Assembly: GCF_037076345.1 (NCBI RefSeq)
Contig: NZ_AP024702.1
Span: forward strand, 5,146,001-5,210,000
Direction of reading: 5' to 3'
Length of the DNA stretch: 64,000 bases
DNA from: Haloferula helveola
GTDB taxonomy: Bacteria > Verrucomicrobiota > Verrucomicrobiia > Verrucomicrobiales > Akkermansiaceae
The notes under the pieces were generated by a model. It searched no databases. It saw only the letters and a program-made list of their open reading frames with translations, and had not been told where the DNA came from. The first letter of the stretch is position 1. Each line of letters begins with the position of its first letter. The position numbers and the translations under genes were made by a program. Below, one piece after another: positions 9,412 through 17,923 of the stretch.

Positions 9412-9431
9412 TTTGTGAAAAATTTCACAAA
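9412..9431. promoter_or_regulatory. CRP/FNR-type operator upstream of nuoD
   Basis: A 20-bp palindrome with 9-bp perfect arms, TTTGTGAAA and TTTCACAAA, separated by AA. It contains a perfect TGTGA-N6-TCACA, the consensus of CRP-family regulators. Its centre is about 62 bp before the nuoD ATG, in a 128-bp intergenic gap that is otherwise GC-rich. Sequence match is exact; which regulator binds, and whether it activates or represses, is not known. Confidence 0.6.
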
Positions 9432-9483
9432 CCCCTTGCCCGGACCCCGGTCTTGGGGCCTCATTTCTCCCGCCGGGATCCTT

Positions 9484-10734
9484 ATGAGTAGCTCTTCCAC
9501 GACCGATTATCAGGCGCCGGATGTCGCCTCGAAAGCCGCAGATTATCACGCGGAGACGAGCGATATGATGGGTGAGAAGATGGTCCTGAACATGGGGCCC
9601 TCCCACCCTGCCACCCACGGCGTGCTGCGGCTCGTGCTCGAACTCGACGGCGAGGTGATCGAGAAGGCGGATCCGGATATCGGCTTCCTGCACCGCGGCG
9701 ATGAGAAGATCGCGGAAGCGATGCACTACAACCAGTTCGTGCCCTACACCGACCGGCTGGACTATCTCGCGCCCTTGGCGAACAATGTCGCCTACGCTTG
9801 CGCGGTCGAGAAGCTGATGGGATGGGAGCTCCCGCCCCGCGGTCAGGCCTTGCGGGTCCTTTGCTGCGAGCTGGCCCGGATCTCCTCGCACATGCTTGGG
9901 GTCGGAGTCTGCGCGATGGACGTCGGCGCGATGACCGTCTTCCTCTACACCTTCACCGAGCGCGAAAAGGTCTACAATCTCTGCGAGCAGCTTACCGGCG
10001 CCCGCTTCACCACTTCCTACACCCGCGTCGGTGGACAGCTGCGCGACATGCCCGACGGTTTCGAGGCATCCGTGCGCAAGTTCCTCGACGAGTGCTCGGT
10101 GACGATCGACGAGGTTGGCAAGCTGCTCGACAAAAACCGGATTTTCATCGAGCGGATGGCCAACATCGGCGTGATCCCGGCCAAGGACGCCGTGTCATGG
10201 GGGATCACCGGCCCGAACCTGCGTGGCTCAGGCGTCGCCCGCGACCTGCGGAAGGACAATCCGTATCTTGGCTACGAGAACTACGATTTTGATGTGCCGA
10301 TCGCCGAAGAGGGCGATTGCTACTCCCGCTACCACGTCCGGATGGAGGAAATGCGGCAATCGATCCGGATCTGCCGCCAGGTTCTCGACACGATGCCCGA
10401 CGGTCCGGTCAATCTGGCCCACACCAAGGGCATGCTGCCTGAGAAGGAGCGCGTGTTGATGTCGATGGAGGAGTTGATCCACCACTTCATTGTCGCCACC
10501 CAGGGCATCGACGCCCCGGCGGGCGAAGTCTATTTCGGTGCCGAGAATCCCAAGGGCGAGCTCGGTTTCTACATCCATTCCACCGGGGGCGGAGTTCCGA
10601 ACCGCCTGAAGATCCGCAGCCCCTCCTTCTGCAACCTGTCGATCTGCTCGAAGCTGCTCCCGGGGCACATGGTTTCTGACATTCCCGCCATATTGGGCTC
10701 TCTCGACTTTGTGATGGGCGAATGCGACCGCTGA
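9484..10734 (+). CDS. nuoD: NADH-quinone oxidoreductase subunit D
   Basis: The 49-kDa subunit of respiratory complex I, which lies at the quinone-binding site of the peripheral arm. 416 residues. It has MGPSHPATHGVLRLVLELDGE (quinone-site His pair), GFLHRGDEKI, YTDRLDYLAPL, and the C-terminal IPAILGSLDFVMGECDR ending typical of NuoD. Start ATG 9484 was chosen; the upstream frame only reads through the intergenic region and the palindrome. Other nuo genes before D (A-C) are not here, so complex I genes are split in this genome. A thioredoxin-like gene separates nuoD from nuoE. Confidence 0.97.
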   Translation: MSSSSTTDYQAPDVASKAADYHAETSDMMGEKMVLNMGPSHPATHGVLRLVLELDGEVIEKADPDIGFLHRGDEKIAEAMHYNQFVPYTDRLDYLAPLANNVAYACAVEKLMGWELPPRGQALRVLCCELARISSHMLGVGVCAMDVGAMTVFLYTFTEREKVYNLCEQLTGARFTTSYTRVGGQLRDMPDGFEASVRKFLDECSVTIDEVGKLLDKNRIFIERMANIGVIPAKDAVSWGITGPNLRGSGVARDLRKDNPYLGYENYDFDVPIAEEGDCYSRYHVRMEEMRQSIRICRQVLDTMPDGPVNLAHTKGMLPEKERVLMSMEELIHHFIVATQGIDAPAGEVYFGAENPKGELGFYIHSTGGGVPNRLKIRSPSFCNLSICSKLLPGHMVSDIPAILGSLDFVMGECDR

Positions 10735-10753
10735 CGCCGCTATCTGTCGTGAC

Positions 10754-11440
10754 ATGAAAACGTACCCCATCCTCGCCTTTCTTTTCGCCAGCTCTTTGGC
10801 TGTATCGGCCGAAACCTGGACCAGTGCTGACGGCCGCACGGCCAACATGACCCTTGTCGAAGTCGTCGAGGAAGGCGGCGAGAAGGTTGGCGTTTTCCGT
10901 CTGAACAACGGTAAGACCGCCCGGCTCAAGGCCTCCCAACTGTCCGACGAGAGCGCGGAGCGGCTCGGCGAGTGGGTGGATCCCAATGCGCCGAAGAGCG
11001 TGTTCGACGAAACGCTCGAGGGAAACCTGCTCCGTCTCGATGGCGATAAGCTCGCTCCGTGTGAGGACGCCACGAAGCCGACGAAGTACTATCTTTTCTA
11101 CTACACCGCCTCGTGGTGCGGGCCCTGCCAACGATTCACCCCGTCGCTGGTGCAGTTCTACGACGAGAAGAAAAGCGACGAGTTCGAGATCATTCTCGTC
11201 ACTTCCGACCGGGACGAGGCATCGATGACGAAGTATGCCACGAGCAAGAAGATGGCGTGGCCGCATCTGAAGCTCTCGAAGGTCGGCAGCTTCCGTTCGA
11301 AGTTCAAGCACCCTGGTGGCGGCATCCCCAATCTCGTCCTTACCGACCTCGAAGGGAATATCATCAAGTCCAGCTACGAGGGCAAAAACTACATGGGGCC
11401 GACCGTGGTGATGCAGCACCTCGGCTCGTTGCTGAAGTAG
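10754..11440 (+). CDS. Secreted SHD1-thioredoxin-like protein
   Basis: 228 residues with a signal peptide (MKTYPILAFLFASSLAVSAE). Residues about 20-72 resemble an SHD1 (SLA1 homology) domain: RTWTSADGR-type start, then a strand with LNNGKTARLKASQLSD. Residues about 85-225 form a thioredoxin-like domain closest to nucleoredoxin/TlpA type, with a CGPC active site at 122-125 and the cis-Pro loop GGGIPN. It likely reduces or isomerises disulfides in the periplasm. Placed 19 bp after nuoD and 25 bp before nuoE, it is a non-complex-I gene inside a nuo operon. A role in complex I maturation is only a guess. Confidence 0.85.
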   Translation: MKTYPILAFLFASSLAVSAETWTSADGRTANMTLVEVVEEGGEKVGVFRLNNGKTARLKASQLSDESAERLGEWVDPNAPKSVFDETLEGNLLRLDGDKLAPCEDATKPTKYYLFYYTASWCGPCQRFTPSLVQFYDEKKSDEFEIILVTSDRDEASMTKYATSKKMAWPHLKLSKVGSFRSKFKHPGGGIPNLVLTDLEGNIIKSSYEGKNYMGPTVVMQHLGSLLK

Positions 11441-11465
11441 CCCCGCCCGCCCGCCAATCACCGTC

Positions 11466-12041
11466 ATGTCATCGTCCATTCTCGAAGAGAACACCGCGTC
11501 GCCGGAAACACCCGGCACCAAGCATTTCCCTCCCTTCGCAGCAAGCGAGGGACTTGAGGCCGAGGCCGCAAAACGGCTGGCGCAATTCCCCGATGACCAG
11601 AAGCGATCGGCAGTGCTGCCCATCCTCCACTACATCCAGCACCACCACGGTTTCCTGTCCGCCGAAGCGATCCGTTGGACGGCCGACCGGCTTGGCATCG
11701 AGCCGGTCAAGGTGCTTGAGGTAGTGACCTTCTATCCGGGCTTCCGACAGTCGGCTCCCGGCAAGTTCCATGTGCGTGTCTGCCGCACGCTGTCGTGCGC
11801 GATGGGAGGTTCGTACGAACTGATGGACAAGCTTTGCGAGATCACCGGCATCGACCGTGAGTCGCTGGATCCCCATCACCATCCGATTGCGGTTTCACCG
11901 TGCGGAACCTGGTCGGTCGAGTTCGCCGAGTGTCTCGCCTCATGCGGCACGGCGCCGGTTTGCCTGGTCAATGACGACTTCCATGAAGGGGTCGGTGCCG
12001 ACAAGGCCCAGGACCTGCTCGACCGCTACTCGAAAGCATAA
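11466..12041 (+). CDS. nuoE: NADH-quinone oxidoreductase subunit E
   Basis: The 24-kDa subunit of complex I, which carries the N1a [2Fe-2S] cluster in the NADH dehydrogenase module. 191 residues. The four cluster ligands are Cys106 and Cys111 (CRTLSC) and Cys156 and Cys160 (AECLASCGTAP). The region before them has the usual helical HYIQHHHGFLS and the VTFYPGF motif. The N-terminal 25 residues are extra and low-complexity. It is followed 14 bp later by nuoF, its partner subunit. Confidence 0.96.
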   Translation: MSSSILEENTASPETPGTKHFPPFAASEGLEAEAAKRLAQFPDDQKRSAVLPILHYIQHHHGFLSAEAIRWTADRLGIEPVKVLEVVTFYPGFRQSAPGKFHVRVCRTLSCAMGGSYELMDKLCEITGIDRESLDPHHHPIAVSPCGTWSVEFAECLASCGTAPVCLVNDDFHEGVGADKAQDLLDRYSKA

Positions 12042-12055
12042 GACCTCTCTCCAAC

Positions 12056-13468
12056 GTGAGCGATATCCGATACACCGAAGGCAAGCAGCCTGACTCGCGG
12101 GAATACCGCATGATCTTCCGCAACGTCGATCGCGAGGGCTGGGATCCGTCGATCGACTGCTACCTCAACGACGGTGGCTACGAGGAGTTGCGCAAGGCGT
12201 TCGGCATGGAGCCGAAGGCGATCACCGAGGAGGTGAAGAAGTCCGGCCTGCGCGGTCGCGGCGGAGCCGGTTTCCCGACCGGCGTGAAGTGGACCTTCAT
12301 CCCGCCGAACAACACCAAGCCGGTTTACCTGATCTGCAACTGCGACGAGTCGGAGCCCGGAACCTTCAAGGACCGCTACATCGTCCACCAGGATCCGCAC
12401 CAGCTCATCGAGGGCATGGTCATCTCCTGTTTCGCGGTTGGAGCCAAGGTCGCCTATATTTACATTCGGGAGGAGTTCCCGGAGGCCGCCCAGATCCTTG
12501 AGAAGGCGATCGAGGAAGCTCGCGAGAAGAACTTCGTCGGACAGAACGTCCTCGGCTCCGGATTCGATGTCGAAATCTACGTTCACCGTGGGGCGGCCGC
12601 CTACATCTGCGGTGAGGAGACCGGCCTGATCGAGTCGCTCGAAGGCAAGCGGGCGTATCCGCGGATCAAGCCTCCCTACTTCCCAGCAGCGCTCGGGCTC
12701 TACATGTGCCCGACCATCGTCAACAACGTCGAGTCGCTGTGCCACGTGAAGCACATCGTCAAGATGGGTGGCGAGGAGTATGCGAAGCTTGGTGTGCCCC
12801 GGAACACGGGCACGCGGATTCTTTGCGTCTCCGGCGACGTCAAGAAGCCCGGTTATTTCGAAGTCGAGGTCGGCAAGGTCACGATGCGTGAGCTGCTCTA
12901 CGACATGTGTGGCGGTCCGAAGGACGGTCGCGAGTTCAAGGCAGTGATTCCCGGCGGATCATCGGCCAAGATCCTCCGGTGCGATGAGACTTTCACTTTG
13001 AAAGGCCAGGGGCCCGATGGATCCGACAAGGAACTCGGCTTCTGGGACATCCCCATGGATTTCGACTCGCTCGCCGCGTGCGGTTCCATGGCCGGTTCCG
13101 GTGGTGTGATCGTGATGGACGACTCGCGCAAGATGTCGTGGGTGCTGAACAACATCAACCAGTTCTACGCTCACGAGTCCTGCGGTCAGTGCACCCCGTG
13201 CCGCGAAGGTTCCACCTGGATGCGGAAGATCTCGGATCGTCTGGTCGCAGGCGAAGCGTCGCCGGAAGACATCGACACTCTCGAGAGCGTCGCCTACCAA
13301 ATCGACGGCAAGACCATCTGCGCGTTCGGTGAAGCGAGCTCGTGGCCGGTCGAGGCGATCATCGCCAAGTTCCGCGAGGAACTGCTCGCCGACACGAAGG
13401 CCGAGAACGCATCCGTGGCGCACAACGCGGAGGCCGAGGCGCAGCGACGCTATTTGCAGGAAGCCTGA
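12056..13468 (+). CDS. nuoF: NADH-quinone oxidoreductase subunit F
   Basis: The 51-kDa subunit of complex I that binds NADH, FMN and the N3 [4Fe-4S] cluster. 470 residues. The FMN/NADH glycine-rich loop is GLRGRGGAGFPTGVKW, then CNCDESEPGTFKDR, with the second nucleotide segment AAAYICGEETGLIESLEGK. The cluster ligands are Cys376, Cys379, Cys382 (SCGQCTPCREG) and Cys422. Translation starts at GTG 12056. It is the last nuo gene of this stretch; its stop codon lies in a perfect palindrome shared with the convergent gene. Confidence 0.97.
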   Translation: MSDIRYTEGKQPDSREYRMIFRNVDREGWDPSIDCYLNDGGYEELRKAFGMEPKAITEEVKKSGLRGRGGAGFPTGVKWTFIPPNNTKPVYLICNCDESEPGTFKDRYIVHQDPHQLIEGMVISCFAVGAKVAYIYIREEFPEAAQILEKAIEEAREKNFVGQNVLGSGFDVEIYVHRGAAAYICGEETGLIESLEGKRAYPRIKPPYFPAALGLYMCPTIVNNVESLCHVKHIVKMGGEEYAKLGVPRNTGTRILCVSGDVKKPGYFEVEVGKVTMRELLYDMCGGPKDGREFKAVIPGGSSAKILRCDETFTLKGQGPDGSDKELGFWDIPMDFDSLAACGSMAGSGGVIVMDDSRKMSWVLNNINQFYAHESCGQCTPCREGSTWMRKISDRLVAGEASPEDIDTLESVAYQIDGKTICAFGEASSWPVEAIIAKFREELLADTKAENASVAHNAEAEAQRRYLQEA

Positions 13469-13478
13469 TCAGGCTTCC
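13459..13478. terminator. Palindrome spanning two convergent stop codons
   Basis: GGAAGCCTGATCAGGCTTCC is a perfect 20-bp palindrome whose centre is the junction between the TGA of nuoF (plus) and the TGA of the zinc-ribbon gene (minus). RNA from either strand would fold the same hairpin (about 8-bp stem). No T-run follows on either side, so it is not a classical intrinsic terminator, but it may limit read-through or stabilise both 3' ends. Confidence 0.45.
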
Positions 13479-14005
13479 CGCTTGGCCTCCTCGAGTTGCC
13501 GGAGCTTCTCGTTGCGACGTTTCGTGAAATCCGCCTCGGCGGTTTCGTATCGGGACGCTTTGCTTGTCCCGTGGATCATCGAGGCAACACCGATTCCGAT
13601 GATGATGAGCGGGACGAGGACGGTGAACCCGGACTGTGAGATGTTGGACAGGGCGGTCATCGCGATGATGCCGACGACAATCATCATGCCTCCTGCGAAC
13701 AGCGAACCAGCAACCGATGGGACGGAGCGGTTGCCGTTCTTTCCGGTGATCATCAGCCCTTCGCGGGCCGACTGCCATTCCCGCTCGAGTTGCTCGAGTT
13801 CGTTCTGAAGACGGAGCACCTTGATCTCCCCTGCCATGCGATCGGTCTTTTCACCGAGTTCCTGAAGGAGGCGCGAGTGGGTGGTGGTCTCGTCGTGGAC
13901 GATCTCCAACCGTGCGCCGCAGAAGTTGCAGGTGACGAGACGGATCGATTCATCAACGTCGAGATCGGCGCCGCAGCTCTGGCAGCAGACTTTGGTGACC
14001 TTCAT
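13469..14005 (-). CDS. Zinc-ribbon membrane protein
   Basis: 178-residue protein starting at ATG 14005. An N-terminal zinc ribbon (Cys8, Cys11, Cys26 and Cys29; CQSCG and CNFCGARLE) is followed by a predicted coiled coil (about 45-80, rich in Leu, Glu and Arg). Two hydrophobic segments follow (SLFAGGMMIVVGIIAMTAL and VLVPLIIIGIGVASMI), then a charged C-terminal tail. The zinc ribbon is of the type seen in TFIIB-like or double-zinc-ribbon membrane proteins with unknown function. The gene converges on nuoF with no gap, and the RNA methyltransferase gene lies 44 bp upstream on the same strand. Function is unassigned. Confidence 0.75.
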   Translation of the reverse strand: MKVTKVCCQSCGADLDVDESIRLVTCNFCGARLEIVHDETTTHSRLLQELGEKTDRMAGEIKVLRLQNELEQLEREWQSAREGLMITGKNGNRSVPSVAGSLFAGGMMIVVGIIAMTALSNISQSGFTVLVPLIIIGIGVASMIHGTSKASRYETAEADFTKRRNEKLRQLEEAKREA

Positions 14006-14049
14006 GGGGATGAGCGGAGGATTCCAATGGAGAAGCCTTTCCGCAATCC

Positions 14050-15225
14050 TCAACGGGCCCGCAGCCGTGCCATGAAGAAACCGTCGAAGTCATGTTCTCC
14101 CGGGTGGACGGCTCTCGAGGCCTCGGTTTCCCAGCGTCCGTCCCGTTCCAACAGGTTGCCAATCTGCGTCTCGTTCTCGGACGGAAGCACCGAGCAAGTG
14201 GCGTAAACGAATGATCCCCCCGCCCTCAGCAACTCCGGGTAGTGGTCGAGCAGGCGACGTTGAACCCGGATGACCTTCCCAAGCCCCTTCTCATCGAGCC
14301 GCCACTTGAGGTCCGGCTGACGGCGGATTGTTCCGAGGCCCGAGCAAGGGGCGTCGATCAGTACGCGGTCCGCCCATCCGGTCCACTTCGACAGGCCCAT
14401 GTCGCTCCACTTCTCCACCTTCAGGTTTCGCAAGCCGGCCCGTTTGGCCCGTCTCCACAGTTCGTCGAGGCGGCGCTGGCTGACATCGAGCGCGACGATC
14501 TCCCCCTTCCCTTGCATCAGCGAGGCAAGGTGCAGGGTCTTGCCTCCGGCACCCGCACACGCGTCGATGACCCGCATTCCGGGTTGGATGTCGAGAAACG
14601 GCGCGATCAGTTGGCTGCCGCCGTCCTGAATCTCAAAACGCGGATCCTGGAACAGGGCCCGTGGCAAACTGTCATCGAGCTTCAATGCGTCCGGTGCCTC
14701 CGCGACCTCGCTGCAGCCGACACCTTGCTCGTTCAGCCATTCGCGAACTTCCGCGCGACCGGATTCCGCCCGGTTGACCCTCAGGAACACCGGAGCCTTT
14801 CGGTTCAGGGCCGAGGCGATCGAACTCCAACTGTCCCCGATCTCCTCTTCGGCACGTGTGTCGAGCCAATCCGGATACGACTCGCGGACTGCCCTTGGTT
14901 GCTCTCCCAGCGCGGCTCTCCGCTCCGCCATCTCCTCGAGCGTAGCGCCCTCCCACTGCCACCATTCCGGACACTCGTATCCGCTCTGCTGCCAGAAGGC
15001 CGCAAGCCAGCCCGCGGGATCCTCGGTGTCCGCCAGGAACGAAAACACCCGCTTCCAACGAACCACTTCCCAAACCGACTCGGCAACGAAGTGGCGGTCG
15101 CGCTTGCCCCATTTGCGGTTCTCCCGAAACGCTTGGCCCATGACGCGGTCCAGCACTTCGTTCCGGTCGAAGACGCTATCAAGCAACGGAAGGCATGCTT
15201 CCGCCAATGGTCGATGGATGCGCAC
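14050..15225 (-). CDS. RsmB/NOP-family rRNA cytosine-C5 methyltransferase
   Basis: 391-residue AdoMet-dependent RNA m5C methyltransferase. The N-terminal 190 residues form a helical RNA-binding domain (NusB-like position, weakly conserved). The catalytic domain has motif I VIDACAGAGGKTLHLA, motif IV DAPCSGLGTIRRQPDLKWR (with the releasing Cys) and motif VI VYATCSVLPSENE (nucleophilic Cys). The order and the two Cys are as in RsmB, which methylates 16S rRNA C967, so rRNA is the likely substrate though not provable. The start codon is GTG at 15225. It ends 44 bp before the zinc-ribbon gene. Confidence 0.88.
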   Translation of the reverse strand: MRIHRPLAEACLPLLDSVFDRNEVLDRVMGQAFRENRKWGKRDRHFVAESVWEVVRWKRVFSFLADTEDPAGWLAAFWQQSGYECPEWWQWEGATLEEMAERRAALGEQPRAVRESYPDWLDTRAEEEIGDSWSSIASALNRKAPVFLRVNRAESGRAEVREWLNEQGVGCSEVAEAPDALKLDDSLPRALFQDPRFEIQDGGSQLIAPFLDIQPGMRVIDACAGAGGKTLHLASLMQGKGEIVALDVSQRRLDELWRRAKRAGLRNLKVEKWSDMGLSKWTGWADRVLIDAPCSGLGTIRRQPDLKWRLDEKGLGKVIRVQRRLLDHYPELLRAGGSFVYATCSVLPSENETQIGNLLERDGRWETEASRAVHPGEHDFDGFFMARLRAR

Positions 15226-15234
15226 GGGACGTCT

Positions 15235-15978
15235 TTACCGGTGCTGCGTGATGATCCCCGCCGTGCTGCTGTCGCGGAGTTGGTCGAGATCGCGAAGAAC
15301 CTCGCTGACCGTGCAGATTCGCGCGTAGCGGTCACGCAGCGTTGCAAGCGATGCTTCATGGAGGCGCGGGGTTACCGTGGCGCAGGCGTCGTCGACGACT
15401 GTCACGAAGTAACCGAGATCGCAGGCGTCACGAGCGGTCGTCTCGACACACTCGTTGGTGTAAACGCCGCACATGTAGAGCGAGCGGATGCCAAGGTTGC
15501 CGAGAACGTAGTGCAGGTTCGTGGCCGAGAAGACGCCGCTCGCGGTCTTGTCGATGATGATCTCGTCTCCGACCGGTGCGACTTCCTCGATGAACTCCGC
15601 CTCCTTGCTCCCCTTGGCCGCCAGAAGATCGAGGCGGCGATGGCCGGCGCCGCGATCCCGGCCGTCGCGGGTCAAAGCACAGATCCTGCAGTGAATGACC
15701 TCTAGCCCGCTTCCGCGGAAGCCTTCCTGCAGCCGCCGCATGCCCGGCAGCACGGTCGTCTTCAAACGGTCGAAGTAGTAGCGGCGCCCCTCCTCCGGCA
15801 CCCCGCTCTTGTCCGGATCGGCGAATAGCCCCCAGCCTTCCGCGGCGTCGAGATACTGGACGTCGATGCACAGAAGCGCGACGCGCCCGTCGGCCAGATG
15901 CTCTTCCCTCCGGGGGTTGGTGATGAAGGCCTCACGGTAGTTGTCGCGCAGTGGGTCTTTGATGGCTGCAACCGTCAT
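15235..15978 (-). CDS. Isochorismatase-fold cysteine amidohydrolase
   Basis: 247-residue cysteine hydrolase of the isochorismatase superfamily. The catalytic triad can be seen: Asp in ALLCIDVQYLD, Lys in IIIDKTASG, and Cys in CGVYTNECVETTARDACDLGY. The last motif, with the ECVETTARDA run, resembles amidases of ureido compounds (biuret and ureidoacrylate hydrolases) more than true isochorismatases. That would fit the neighbour, an M20 carbamoyl-amino-acid amidohydrolase 54 bp upstream on the same strand. Start ATG 15978 is preferred over a GTG three codons earlier. It lies 9 bp before the methyltransferase start. Family firm, substrate inferred. Confidence 0.85.
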   Translation of the reverse strand: MTVAAIKDPLRDNYREAFITNPRREEHLADGRVALLCIDVQYLDAAEGWGLFADPDKSGVPEEGRRYYFDRLKTTVLPGMRRLQEGFRGSGLEVIHCRICALTRDGRDRGAGHRRLDLLAAKGSKEAEFIEEVAPVGDEIIIDKTASGVFSATNLHYVLGNLGIRSLYMCGVYTNECVETTARDACDLGYFVTVVDDACATVTPRLHEASLATLRDRYARICTVSEVLRDLDQLRDSSTAGIITQHR

Positions 15979-16032
15979 GCCGTCCACGCTAACACTCCGT
16001 GGGGCCGCGACAACCCTCTGAATGGAATCGCT

Positions 16033-17286
16033 TTACGATTCCCCGAAGGCGAGGCGCTCGATGGCCCCAAGCATTACCTTGGCGCCCGCTTCGATGTCGT
16101 CGTAAGGCGTCCATTCCGCGGGCGAGTGGGACTTTCCGTCGACCGAGGGGACGAAGATCATGGCGACCGGACAGACCGAGGCCATGATCTGGGCATCGTG
16201 GGCGGCGCCGGACTCCATGTGCCGGTAGCGGACCCCGGCCGCCTGAGCTGCGGCATCGACTTTCTCGACCAAACGCGGATGGCAGGCGACAGGTTTGATC
16301 CAGCTCTCGACATGGTAGGTGAACCGGAGTCCGCGGCGTCTTGCGATCGCCGCCAACGCCTTGCGAATTGCTCCGGCCAACTCATTCATCACGGTTTCGT
16401 CGGTGTCGCGGACATCGATGGTGAACACCGCTTCACCCGGAACCGTGTTGGGAGAGCCGGGAGTCAATTCGACCCGGCCGATGGTCGCGCGGGAACAATC
16501 GGATCCGTTCTCATCGAGGATGCGCGGGATCTCATGGGCGAAGTCCGCGACGCCCATGAATGCGTCGCGGCGGAGCGGCATCGGCGTCGTGCCGGCGTGG
16601 TTGGGTTCTCCGGAAAAGGTGATGCTCCACTTGAAGAGTCCGGTGATGGCATCGACCACAGCTACCTGTTCCTCGGCTGTGCTAAGGACGGGACCCTGTT
16701 CGATGTGAAGTTCAAGGTAACCGCCGACGGTCTTCGGATCGCGGCGCGCCTGCAGTGCCTGCCACGGATCAAGCCCCACTTCCTTCATGGCGTCCTCAAG
16801 GCGAACTCCTCCCGGGTCGGTGGCGCTGTGGATCGTATCGGGCGTGATCTGCCCGGCGAAGGCTTGCGAGCCGAACATGCCGCCAAAGCGACCTTCTTCG
16901 TCGGAAAATGCCACGAGCTCGATATCGCATGCCGGCGTTCGCCCGCTTTCTACGATCACCCGGAGGCACTCGAGACCTGTGAGAACGCCGAGCGTGCCGT
17001 CAAGAATGCCGGCGCACGGGACCGTGTCGATGTGGGAGCCCACAAGTAGCGCGGGCGCATCCGGATCCGTCCCCCTGAGCTTGCCGATGACGTTGCACGC
17101 ACCATCGCGGCTCGTTTCCAGTCCGGCATCCTTCATTTTTTCCTCAAGCCAGCTCTTGCCGACCATGTCGGCCTCGCTGAAGGCCATCCGGTAAACACCT
17201 CCGTCCTCGGCGCGCCCGATCTCGGCGAGGGCGCGCAGGTCCGCGCCAAGTCTGTCGATGGAAATTCCTGCTTTGGTGGCAACCAT
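16033..17286 (-). CDS. M20 amidohydrolase (N-carbamoyl-amino acid/allantoate type)
   Basis: 417-residue metal-dependent amidase. Metal and active-site motifs: GSHIDTVPCAGILDGTLGVL (first ligand and the catalytic Asp), FSDEEGRFGGMFGSQAFAG (Glu base), LELHIEQGPVL, and dimerisation-domain GEPNHAGTTPMPLRRDA. This set is typical of beta-ureidopropionase, N-carbamoyl-L-amino acid hydrolase and allantoate amidohydrolase, enzymes that release carbamate or ammonia from ureido groups. The exact substrate cannot be told. Start ATG 17286. It diverges, with a 154-bp gap, from an FN3-symporter operon. Together with the isochorismatase-fold gene it suggests ureide use. Confidence 0.88.
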   Translation of the reverse strand: MVATKAGISIDRLGADLRALAEIGRAEDGGVYRMAFSEADMVGKSWLEEKMKDAGLETSRDGACNVIGKLRGTDPDAPALLVGSHIDTVPCAGILDGTLGVLTGLECLRVIVESGRTPACDIELVAFSDEEGRFGGMFGSQAFAGQITPDTIHSATDPGGVRLEDAMKEVGLDPWQALQARRDPKTVGGYLELHIEQGPVLSTAEEQVAVVDAITGLFKWSITFSGEPNHAGTTPMPLRRDAFMGVADFAHEIPRILDENGSDCSRATIGRVELTPGSPNTVPGEAVFTIDVRDTDETVMNELAGAIRKALAAIARRRGLRFTYHVESWIKPVACHPRLVEKVDAAAQAAGVRYRHMESGAAHDAQIMASVCPVAMIFVPSVDGKSHSPAEWTPYDDIEAGAKVMLGAIERLAFGES

Positions 17287-17440
17287 TGCTCCCACCCAAA
17301 GCCCGGGAACGTCAGCGATCCAGAAAGAATTTGCATTCGATACGGTCTGCCCCAACCCTTGCCGCGCCTTTTTCCGGCTCCCCAAGCCCATTCGGAGCTA
17401 CGAACAACCACCCGGAGACATCCGCTTTTCTTTCCCCAAC

Positions 17441-17923
17441 TTGAGAATCTGCAGGTCCGTCTTTGCCGGCCTCTTGCTCGGTGGATGGGTGGCCCATGCC
17501 GCTCCTGCGGCGCCCCTGTTGGAAGCGGATCACATGCCCGACGCCGAAACGGGTCTGCGTGTCAGTGACGACGGGACCGTCGATCTCTCGTGGTCGGTCC
17601 CCGGAGCGAACGCACCGGCCGAGGCCGATCCCGCTTTAACCTACCTGCTTGAGCAGTCTCCAGATGCCGCCTTCTCGGAATCCAAGGTGCGCTATGAAGG
17701 TCCGGACATGGCCAGCGTGCTGACCGGCTTGCGGGAGGGTGAATATCATTTCCGTGTGCGGGCGGTCGATTCGCAGGGTGAAGCCAGCCCGTGGTCCGAG
17801 CCCCTCGTTCTGAACGTGAAGTTCATGGATCGCGGACAACTCACACTACTCTTGGTTACGGGCGCATTGGTCGCAACGATGACCGTTGTCGCCATCATCT
17901 CCGGCTTCCTGAAGAACCGATGA
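17441..17923 (+). CDS. Membrane-anchored fibronectin type III protein
   Basis: 160 residues from a TTG start at 17441, the first that gives a signal peptide (MRICRSVFAGLLLGGWVAHA). Residues about 32-125 look like a single fibronectin type III domain: LSWSVPG, LTYLLEQSPD, and the diagnostic YHFRVRAVDSQGEASPWSEPL. A C-terminal transmembrane helix follows (LTLLLVTGALVATMTVVAIISGF), then a basic tail. The domain would face the periplasm. The stop codon overlaps the start of the symporter gene (ATGA), so this protein is made together with the symporter and may serve it as an extracytoplasmic subunit. That role is inference. Confidence 0.75.
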   Translation: MRICRSVFAGLLLGGWVAHAAPAAPLLEADHMPDAETGLRVSDDGTVDLSWSVPGANAPAEADPALTYLLEQSPDAAFSESKVRYEGPDMASVLTGLREGEYHFRVRAVDSQGEASPWSEPLVLNVKFMDRGQLTLLLVTGALVATMTVVAIISGFLKNR

